Shown piece by piece: positions 8,713 to 15,066 of a stretch of DNA of 64,000 nucleotides (the stretch's first letter is position 1; every line of letters starts with the position of its first letter). Origin of the DNA: an uncultured Roseobacter sp. (lineage in GTDB: Bacteria; Pseudomonadota; Alphaproteobacteria; Rhodobacterales; Rhodobacteraceae); contig NZ_CANLNE010000003.1 of NCBI RefSeq assembly GCF_947492555.1, forward strand, positions 186,001 to 250,000, given 5' to 3'. The notes beneath the pieces are model-generated. The model searched no databases and was not told the DNA's origin. It saw nothing but the letters and a program-made list of their open reading frames with translations. Position numbers and translations under genes: made by a program.

Positions 8713-10152
8713 TCACTCCATCACGTAGCCGTAGGACCCGCTGAAGTCTTGCTTGGCGACTTCGCCGGCGGCACCCCGGCGGGGTGCATTGGCGTTTCTG
8801 GTGGTCCGACCAAAGAGAAACAGATCCTGTTCGGTCGGCGGCTTGATCCGGTCAGTTGGCAAGGACAGGGCCTCGCCACGGGTAGGGGAAACCAGGTGGG
8901 CGGTGATGATGATCACCAGTTCCGTCTGGCTGCGTTGATAGTCCGCACTCCGGAACAGGGCACCCAGAATGGGCACATCACCGATCCAGGGCAGTTGCGA
9001 AGACTGATCGGTGAAGTCATCTTGCAAAAGGCCTGCAATCGCAAAGCTTTCACCGTCGCGCATCTCGACCGTCGTGGAGGTCTCGCGGCGCGAGAAGGCG
9101 TCAAGTTCAAACCCACCGCCCAGCGAAATACCATTGGAGGGATCAATTGCCGAGACCGCTGCGGAAAGCTGCAGATTGATGATGTCTTCGTCTACCACGC
9201 GGGGGACGAAGTTCAGCTCGACACCAAAGGGTTTGAATTCCACGCTGATCGTGTCGCTGTCTTGCGCGACTGGAACGGGATATTCGCCGCCCGCAAGGAA
9301 ATTCGCCTCCTGCCCGGACAGCGCAACCAGATTTGGTTCAGCCAATGTGCGCACGGCCCCTTTACGTTCAAGAGCTTCGAGCAAAATACCGACCTGTGTC
9401 GATCCGACGTTGAAGCCGAAGAGGACAGCACCAAAGTTGTCATTGCTAGACGGGATCAGGCCGTTGAGAGAGTTGGCAACGCCACCTGATGTGTTGGAAG
9501 TGCCGGTCCCGATCTGCCCGGTATCCCCGCCTGACAGCGGGTTATCCAGCGCCAGCGACGTGCTGAATGCCTTGGATACTGTGCGGTTCATCTCGGCAAA
9601 GCGTACTTTCAGCATCACCTGCTGAATGCCACCAACGCTCATCAGGTTGGACACTCTGTCCGGCGCGTAGCGCTGCGCCAGATCAAGTGCTTTTTGCAGT
9701 TTTTGAGAGCTGGATACCGTGCCGGACAAAACGATGCCATCATTCGCGGTGCGCACTTCAATGCGCTCGCCGGGAAGGATTTGGCCCAAACGCTCCTTGA
9801 ATTCTGTTACATCAGGTGCAACACGCACCTCGACATTGGTGATCAGCTGACCGGTTGCATCCAGCAGCGTCAATGTCGTCATGCCCGGTGTTTTGCCAAG
9901 CACGTAGATGCTACGGTCCGACAGGGACGAGATATCCGCGATGCCGGGATTGGCGATGCTGAGTTCGGCGAAAGGAATTTCGCTTTCAACGACAACCGCG
10001 CGGTTCATGGGAACCGCAAGTGTCTTGTTGGTTCCCTTGGTGACCACACGCAATGTGTCTGCTTGTGCCGTGACTGGTGCGGTAAGCGCCAGCGGTGACA
10101 CGCTTAGTGTCAGCCCCAAAAGGGCCGCTTTAAACATTCCATCAATTTTCAT
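8713..10152 (-). CDS. cpaC: Tad outer-membrane secretin CpaC/RcpA
   Basis: 479 residues with a cleavable signal peptide ending near TAPVTAQA. An N-terminal pilus secretin domain is followed by a BON-like segment (ANDGIVLSGTVSSSQKLQKA) and the C-terminal secretin core, with LVALSGQEANFLAGGEYPVP and LPWIGDVPILGALFRS, both typical of the family. It should form the outer-membrane channel for the Flp pilus. An AGG-containing ribosome site precedes the ATG. An intrinsic terminator belonging to cpaB lies just upstream, so cpaC probably starts a transcription unit of its own within 10153-10285. Confidence 0.95.
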   Translation of the reverse strand: MKIDGMFKAALLGLTLSVSPLALTAPVTAQADTLRVVTKGTNKTLAVPMNRAVVVESEIPFAELSIANPGIADISSLSDRSIYVLGKTPGMTTLTLLDATGQLITNVEVRVAPDVTEFKERLGQILPGERIEVRTANDGIVLSGTVSSSQKLQKALDLAQRYAPDRVSNLMSVGGIQQVMLKVRFAEMNRTVSKAFSTSLALDNPLSGGDTGQIGTGTSNTSGGVANSLNGLIPSSNDNFGAVLFGFNVGSTQVGILLEALERKGAVRTLAEPNLVALSGQEANFLAGGEYPVPVAQDSDTISVEFKPFGVELNFVPRVVDEDIINLQLSAAVSAIDPSNGISLGGGFELDAFSRRETSTTVEMRDGESFAIAGLLQDDFTDQSSQLPWIGDVPILGALFRSADYQRSQTELVIIITAHLVSPTRGEALSLPTDRIKPPTEQDLFLFGRTTRNANAPRRGAAGEVAKQDFSGSYGYVME

Positions 10153-10287
10153 GTGACCTGCCCTTTTTGATCACGCCTCGGTTTCGGGTCTTGGTGCCCG
10201 CATAGGCTGTACTCTGCGTCGGTTTTGTTTTTTTTGCAAGAATCAACGGGTTCTGCACCTGCCTTTATGTGGATAAATGGCAACAGA

Positions 10288-10326
10288 CAAAAAAATGAAA
10301 GGCGCCGCAGGGACGTGCGGCGCCTT
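10288..10326 (-). terminator. Intrinsic terminator after cpaB
   Basis: An 11-bp perfect stem pairs 10299-10309 with 10316-10326 (arm AAGGCGCCGCA, loop of six). Read on the minus strand it is followed by a T-rich tract (complement of the A run at 10288-10295). It sits about 20 bases after the cpaB stop codon and ahead of cpaC. Confidence 0.85.
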
Positions 10327-10346
10327 CGTAATGTGTTGGTTTTGCT

Positions 10347-11195
10347 CTAGTTTGTGCAGGGGATCGGGATCGAGACAACTTCCGCCCCACGGCGGGTTCT
10401 GATGCTGCATTCCCGCTTTTGCTCTACCTTGGGTGCAGGTGCTGCCTCCTTCAGACCGAGCAGAGAAACCTGATCGACCTCGATTTCGGAAAGCTCTGTG
10501 TCGTCGCCAACGCCCACAAGCGACAGCGACAGGCTGCCAGTAGACTGCGCCTGTGCAAGGGCAGCCACCTGTTCCGGGCGGACAGCGACCGTTACCGTCC
10601 GGGCAATCCGTGTGCCGTTGGTGGTCTTGTCGTCCTGGTCCACAGCGATTAGGCGGATGGAGGTATCAATCAGCTTGGTTACATCTTCACTGCCGCCGCC
10701 GAATTCCACGCGGCCAGTCCAGTATACGTCAACCCGGTCCCCCGGACGCAGGAAACCCGAAACGCCGCTGGCCACGTCTACCCGGATGGCAAAAGCACGC
10801 ATGCCCTTTTCCAGTCGGGTGGTCAGACCGATATCCTCACCGGGCTCGGTGACTTTTACCGCCAGCACGGCTTCGTCTTTCTCCATTGCCCGAACGATCA
10901 GGCGAGGTTCTTCTTCGTTTGCTGGGAACAGCACTTCGATATCACCAAAAGTACCTTCGGGGATCGCGGTCTGCGGCCAGGCAACGGGGCGCACATCTTC
11001 TTTTGTCAACCGTTCGCCATATCCCAATTCGCGTGTTGCGACGTAGACGATCTGGGTCGGTACAAGCTGCGCTTCATTCTGCTTGGCGCGCGCCAGTTCG
11101 GCCTGGTAAGTGCCGATGAAATTTTTTGCCATGTATACCGCGCCGCCAGCCAGCGCGAGCCCGGCCAGAAGCACCAATCCGAATATCATTCGCAT
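10347..11195 (-). CDS. cpaB: Flp pilus assembly protein CpaB/RcpC
   Basis: 282 residues with an N-terminal membrane anchor (MIFGLVLLAGLALAGGAV), a SAF-type domain (about residues 45-115, with ELGYGERLTKEDVRPVAWP) and the RcpC/CpaB C-terminal domain (GFLRPGDRVDVYWTG). CpaB proteins are periplasmic, inner-membrane-anchored partners of the secretin. A GAGG ribosome site lies 7 bases before the ATG. The last residues include two cysteines (ECSIRTRR and PIPCTN) that could form a disulphide bond. Confidence 0.93.
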   Translation of the reverse strand: MRMIFGLVLLAGLALAGGAVYMAKNFIGTYQAELARAKQNEAQLVPTQIVYVATRELGYGERLTKEDVRPVAWPQTAIPEGTFGDIEVLFPANEEEPRLIVRAMEKDEAVLAVKVTEPGEDIGLTTRLEKGMRAFAIRVDVASGVSGFLRPGDRVDVYWTGRVEFGGGSEDVTKLIDTSIRLIAVDQDDKTTNGTRIARTVTVAVRPEQVAALAQAQSTGSLSLSLVGVGDDTELSEIEVDQVSLLGLKEAAPAPKVEQKRECSIRTRRGAEVVSIPIPCTN

Positions 11196-11485
11196 AATCT
11201 TACCTCGTGTTTCACATGGCCCGTAAACAAACAGGTCATTTTGCCAAGGTTATCCCAAGGGATTGTGGCAATTTCGGGATTAACGCGTGTCAGACGCAGG
11301 GCTTTCTGTCGGATATCGCAACAATCATATCTAAAGGGGGCATTTGCGCAGTGCGTGAATCACGACAACATCAGGCCTGTCGTCACGCATCATTGGATCC
11401 GTCTGAGGTCTTCGCTTCACAAAAAAAGAACCGCCCTGTACGAGGACAGGGAGGTTCAATTGAGTCTGTCTGGCGCAATGTAACT
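11196..11485. other. Intergenic region between flp1 and cpaB
   Basis: This 290-base stretch holds the flp1 terminator (11421-11457) at one end and, by inference, the cpaB promoter at the other. No further gene was found here. Confidence 0.5.
11421..11457 (-). terminator. Intrinsic terminator after flp1
   Basis: A hairpin pairs 11428-11439 with 11446-11457 (five plus six base pairs with one mismatch). On the minus strand it is followed by seven T residues (complement of the A run at 11421-11427). It lies about 30 bases beyond the flp1 stop codon, so most flp1 transcripts should end before cpaB. Confidence 0.85.
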
Positions 11486-11677
11486 TTATTCGCCAATCTC
11501 GCCGACAACCTGGGTGCCGAGAAAACTCTCGGTACTTTCGGTCAAACCGGCGGAACCGGCCTTGAGCTCAACAACGAGCCCAACTGCAAGTCCAACCACT
11601 GCGGCAGTCAAGACCACCCAGTCTACAGTAACAGCCCCGGCCTCATCGTCTTTGAAATTTTTAAAAGCGTGCAACAT
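11486..11677 (-). CDS. flp: Flp-type type IVb prepilin (copy 1)
   Basis: A 63-residue Flp pilin: a short charged leader (MLHAFKNFKDDEAG) followed by the hydrophobic pilin helix GAVTVDWVVLTAAVVGLAVG. The prepilin peptidase should cut after the glycine. The canonical Flp +5/+6 pair Glu-Tyr is replaced here by Asp-Trp. The ATG at 11677 is chosen because it aligns with the start of the second copy; an in-frame TTG at 11692 with AAGG upstream is an alternative. The C-terminal half (ESFLGTQVVGEIGE) matches the second copy. Confidence 0.9.
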   Translation of the reverse strand: MLHAFKNFKDDEAGAVTVDWVVLTAAVVGLAVGLVVELKAGSAGLTESTESFLGTQVVGEIGE

Positions 11678-11720
11678 GTGTGATGCTTTCAATTGAGGAA
11701 CCTTGTGTGGGTCCGGGTAA

Positions 11721-11756
11721 AAACAGGGCCGCGTTCACGCGAATGAAGGCGGCCCC
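11721..11756 (-). terminator. Probable terminator between flp2 and flp1
   Basis: Arms GGGCCGC (11726-11732) and GCGGCCC (11749-11755) pair, with a further small GCG/CGC hairpin inside the loop. On the minus strand a T5 run follows (complement of the A run at 11719-11723). It is weaker than the two downstream terminators and may attenuate rather than end transcription. Confidence 0.6.
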
Positions 11757-11789
11757 ATCAAATAAAGTCAGGCGGTAAGGGCGCCTGTA

Positions 11790-12002
11790 TTAGCTGCTGC
11801 CGCTGGACGAAGATTCGCCGATGCTGCCAACTGTCTGGGTGCCCAGGAACGAAGATGTGGAGTCGGTCAGAGCTGTCGCGCCATCTTCGATGGACTGGTA
11901 AGCTGCGATCGCCAGGCCAACAACAGCGGCTGTCAGCACAACCCAGTCAACTGTCACGGCACCGTCTTCGTCTTTACGGAAGTTCTTGATAAATTTCATC
12001 AT
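11790..12002 (-). CDS. flp: Flp-type type IVb prepilin (copy 2)
   Basis: 70 residues with leader MMKFIKNFRKDEDG and pilin helix AVTVDWVVLTAAVVGLAIA, then a serine/glycine-rich tail ending SSSSGSS. Like copy 1 it has Asp-Trp where most Flp pilins have Glu-Tyr. A strong GGAGG ribosome site lies 8 bases before the ATG at 12002. It is the first gene of the Tad locus and probably the major pilin. The GESSSSGSS tail is absent from copy 1, so the surface properties of the two pilins would differ. Confidence 0.92.
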   Translation of the reverse strand: MMKFIKNFRKDEDGAVTVDWVVLTAAVVGLAIAAYQSIEDGATALTDSTSSFLGTQTVGSIGESSSSGSS

Positions 12003-12356
12003 GGTATGTCCCTCCAAAGGATCATTTAGATTTCACTTGCTAACCTTGCCGTCCTCAGTGACCGTTTCTCTCGTTTGGCCCGTCCGACTTGGTATGCAGC
12101 AATATAGCCAAGGGATTGGGGCATGATTTTGGCGGCAAATGTGACTTTTGAGGATTCGCCGTCGAAAATCGCCAGAAAAATCGTAACGCGATGAATCAGA
12201 AAGAAAAAAAAACTCTCCGATGTTTACATTTCATTAAAGTGACGCCCGAATGTGGCAAAATCGCCGCGTTCAAGGCCCGGATTTACTGGTGTGATGTGGG
12301 ATTCTCTGCGATGTTGGCTGCAAAACAACGCAGAAAACAGATCGCGAGCAGTCGAT
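12003..12356. other. Divergent intergenic region between flp2 and a transglycosylase
   Basis: These 354 bases separate two divergently read genes and should contain both promoters. The part nearest flp2 is relatively A/T-rich. No confident -35/-10 pair, sigma-54 site or RNA gene could be recognised. Confidence 0.4.
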
Positions 12357-13178
12357 ATGCGTATCCTACCATGTATCGCGGCCTTTGCCGTGGCGTTTTC
12401 AGGCGATTCCATAGAGGCCGAAACACCCAAACCCTTTCCTGTCTTCGAAGCGAAGCGGGTCGGGGTGCCAAAAACCGGGCAAAAACGGATTAAGGTGCAG
12501 ATTGACCCCGAGGCGCAGAAGGCAGCACTTGCGGTGCCGAAACCTGAACCGGAGCTGCCTGAAGCGGACGCACCGCCACCTGCCACGCAGCCTCTTGGCC
12601 AATACAGCTGGTTCTGGGACAGGGTGTCGCCCTCCATTTTCGACGTTCAGCCGGGACGACTCGAGGCCATCATGGATGTCATCACCGGGTCAGGGAAAAT
12701 TGCAGCCCCAAGATTGCAGCATATGCAGAGCATCGCGCAGGCCAATGGTGTCGAGATACTAAAGTCCACCATTGGAACGAAGGTATCACCCGCTTTGGTG
12801 CTCGCCGTGATCTCCGTTGAGTCATCTGGCAGGCCGGATGCCATCAGCAAGGCGGGGGCGCAGGGCCTGATGCAATTAATGCCCGATACGGCAGCACGCT
12901 TTGGAGTTCAGGACAGCCTGATTGCCGCCGAGAATATCGCAGGCGGTGTCAAATACCTTGATTGGTTGATGGGGGAGTTCGCAGGCGACCCGGTTCTGGT
13001 GCTGGCCGGGTACAACGCGGGCGAAGGATCCGTACGCAGCCACGAGGGCGTGCCACCCTTTGCCGAGACCCGGGACTATGTGCCCAAGGTTCTGGCCGCG
13101 TTTCAGGTTGCGCGCGGATTGTGCAAAACACCACCTGAATTGATTACGGATGGCTGCGTCTTTGCCGCCATGAACTAA
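12357..13178 (+). CDS. Lytic transglycosylase, SLT family
   Basis: About 273 residues from the ATG at 12357, which gives a signal peptide (MRILPCIAAFAVAFSG). A proline-rich linker (VPKPEPELPEADAPPPATQP) is followed by an SLT domain with the catalytic glutamate in VISVESSGRPDAISKAGAQG, the GLMQLMP motif and the NAGEGSV segment. It should cleave peptidoglycan in the periplasm. The frame is open upstream to a GTG at 12252, but that start would lose the signal peptide. It is divergent from the pilin genes, so it could open the wall for the Tad machinery; this is inference from position. It ends overlapping the convergent acetyltransferase gene by four bases. Confidence 0.9.
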   Translation: MRILPCIAAFAVAFSGDSIEAETPKPFPVFEAKRVGVPKTGQKRIKVQIDPEAQKAALAVPKPEPELPEADAPPPATQPLGQYSWFWDRVSPSIFDVQPGRLEAIMDVITGSGKIAAPRLQHMQSIAQANGVEILKSTIGTKVSPALVLAVISVESSGRPDAISKAGAQGLMQLMPDTAARFGVQDSLIAAENIAGGVKYLDWLMGEFAGDPVLVLAGYNAGEGSVRSHEGVPPFAETRDYVPKVLAAFQVARGLCKTPPELITDGCVFAAMN

Positions 13179-13465
13179 ACGCTGAAGACGTCGGCCCATT
13201 CAGGATGGCGCCGGCGTTGCGCGTTCACAAATGGGCAGAGCGGTACGATCTTGAAGCCTTGCTGGCGTGCATCTGCAATCAATCGGGCCACGAGAGCCTG
13301 TCCGGCACCCGACCCCCTAAGCGCATCCGGAACCGCCGTGTGATCGGCAATGACCGTTTGCGGTGAGAGAATGGAATATGTCAGGTCGGCTTCGTGCCCG
13401 TCCTGGACCAGCACATAGCGTCCCTTGGTACCATCAACACTGCGGGTGATGTCAAACTCGGACAC
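13175..13465 (-). CDS. Small GNAT-fold acetyltransferase-like protein (YjdJ type)
   Basis: About 96 residues. The stretch VPDALRGSGAGQALVARLIA is the acetyl-CoA binding motif A of small GNAT-like proteins of the COG2388 type, and PLCPFVNAQRRRHPEWADVF is their usual C-terminus. The substrate is unknown. The likely start is the GTG at 13465 (VSEFDITR, with GGGA 8 bases upstream); a GTG six codons earlier is also possible. Its stop codon overlaps that of the convergent transglycosylase. Confidence 0.82.
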   Translation of the reverse strand: MSEFDITRSVDGTKGRYVLVQDGHEADLTYSILSPQTVIADHTAVPDALRGSGAGQALVARLIADARQQGFKIVPLCPFVNAQRRRHPEWADVFSV

Positions 13466-13589
13466 TGAGTGTTCCCGTCGCACCGCACAATTTCAATGTT
13501 GTAGGCTTGCCTGCACTTGTCATAGGTTTCCTTGCCGTCGCGTGGGAGGGCCATTATGCGGAGCACTGTCCTCCGCCCGAGCACGCGAT

Positions 13590-14615
13590 CTATCGTGTCA
13601 GAGTGGCGCCCGCCGGGACATCTATTGTGACAAAACTTCCCGCGGCCCCGCGTCCGAGCTGCAAAGTTCCCTCAAGACCTTCGATCAGGCCGTTGACCAT
13701 GCGCCCGCCGACAGTGGTGGTGTCCGGCCAGGTCATGTAGTTCGGAATGCCCACGCCGTCGTCGGAAACGGTCACGCGCAGACCGCCAGCGCTGAGCTGC
13801 GTCATCCGCACCTCCACGAGCCCGGTATCAATGCGATCGAAAGCGTGCTGGAAGGCGTTTGTCAGTAGCTCCGCCACCACAAGCCCGACGCGGGAGGCGG
13901 TCTCGATTGGGATGTCGAGCGGGTCGATCTGCAGGTTAAGCCGAATACCGGAACGTCCATAGACATGTCCAATCGCGCAGCAGAGGCGCGACAGATAGCT
14001 ACCCATGTGGATACTGTCGCGGTTTGACTGCATATCAGACAGCTTCATTTCTTCGTAAAGCAGCTGCAGCGTTTCGATGCGCCGGGTCAGGGCAGCGTAT
14101 TCAGCCGGTACAGAGGTCGAATTCGACTGTTGCCGGATCATGCTGATGATCATCGACATATCCGCCTCGACCCGGTCCTGTACTTCTATCAACTGAGCGT
14201 TGATCTGTTCGGCCGTGTCGCTGCGCTCGCCGTGGCGTAACTCTTGCTGGACACCCATGAAGTACTGAACCTGCTCATTTTCATCAAAGATCGGCGCAAT
14301 CACCAACCTGTTCATGAAAGGCTCGCCGTTCGCACGGTAGTTCAGGAGGTCCACCGTTGCAGATTCTTTGGCCTCAATCGAGGTTCGGAGCAGGTCTACA
14401 GCCGCTTTTTCGGTGTTTTCGCCCTGCAGAAAACGGCAGTTACGACCAATAACCGCACTGCGCGCATACCCCGTTTGTCGTGTGAAAGCCTGATTGACAT
14501 AGACAATAGGGTTATCTTCGAGATGCGGGTTGGTCATGATCAACGGCAGCTGCGTGCGGCTGAACCCGTCGAAAGAGGTGTCTTCAATGAGCAAAGAATT
14601 TAGAGAATCTGCCAT
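13590..14615 (-). CDS. LOV-domain sensor kinase-like protein lacking the phosphoacceptor histidine
   Basis: 341 residues. Residues about 20-125 form a LOV photosensor domain: GRNCRFLQG holds the flavin-adduct cysteine Cys60, Asn92 and Asn102 are the flavin-contacting asparagines, and Gln123 sits in the last strand. Residues about 135-215 align with a HisKA_2 dimerisation region, but where the family has HRVKN this protein reads QDRVEAD, placing Asp147 at the phosphorylated histidine. The ATPase domain is intact: N-box AELLTNAFQHAF (Asn253), G1 box SDDGVGIP and G2 region GGRMVNGLIEGLEG. Cytoplasmic. No response-regulator gene lies next to it. Blue-light sensing is well supported; the signalling output is not. 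It may act through a non-histidine route, or serve only as a light-dependent binding partner. Confidence 0.88.
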   Translation of the reverse strand: MADSLNSLLIEDTSFDGFSRTQLPLIMTNPHLEDNPIVYVNQAFTRQTGYARSAVIGRNCRFLQGENTEKAAVDLLRTSIEAKESATVDLLNYRANGEPFMNRLVIAPIFDENEQVQYFMGVQQELRHGERSDTAEQINAQLIEVQDRVEADMSMIISMIRQQSNSTSVPAEYAALTRRIETLQLLYEEMKLSDMQSNRDSIHMGSYLSRLCCAIGHVYGRSGIRLNLQIDPLDIPIETASRVGLVVAELLTNAFQHAFDRIDTGLVEVRMTQLSAGGLRVTVSDDGVGIPNYMTWPDTTTVGGRMVNGLIEGLEGTLQLGRGAAGSFVTIDVPAGATLTR

Positions 14616-15066
14616 ATCCGGCGCGCCTCACGCTGCTCGAGTTACGCGCCACGCGGCGCGCTGTTCATATGTGCCGCGTGCGACGTATCGCCCACACGTG
14701 CTCCGCAGGCTGTTCACATCACCTTGACGCAAGTGCTGCGGCGCATCCGTTTTGCCGCTGGTATGTGCAGTCCCTGTGCCAGCCTTCCTACGAGAATAGA
14801 GGATGCCACGCCCTTCGGAGATGCAGGCAACCAGTGCCTGGCGATCTCGCAATACTCCATAGAGCGTCAGCGACGCTGTATTCTGCCGATTGTTCATCTC
14901 GCTCCCTGAGCCCGACCGAAAGACCGGACGTCTTCTGATGTACGATAACCGCTCGTTGATTGGCGATCATGTCATTCAACTGGGATTATAGAACGGCTTT
15001 GGCCTTGGTCAAACCACTTTGGCCACTTTCAGATGGAAGCTGCACTATCCTGCAGAAGTCCGGAGC
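14616..15066. other. Intergenic region upstream of the LOV protein
   Basis: 451 bases between topA's stop codon and the LOV-protein start, both on the minus strand. A minus-strand reading frame at 14628-14897 starts behind a GGGAG sequence (MNNRQNTASLTLYG) but has no recognisable family, and its second half looks like random G/C-rich coding. The promoter of the LOV gene should lie here. No RNA gene or terminator was recognised with confidence. Confidence 0.4.

Noticed and set aside
12003-12356. Possible sigma-54 promoter (GCAA...GCCA) ahead of flp2
   Set aside because: The -24/-12 spacing and core GG/GC bases do not fit the consensus on either strand.
14628-14979. Short minus-strand frames upstream of the LOV gene, one with a GGGAG ribosome site
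   Set aside because: No family likeness and the second half looks random; two overlapping frames compete for the same region. Kept only as a note in the intergenic entry.
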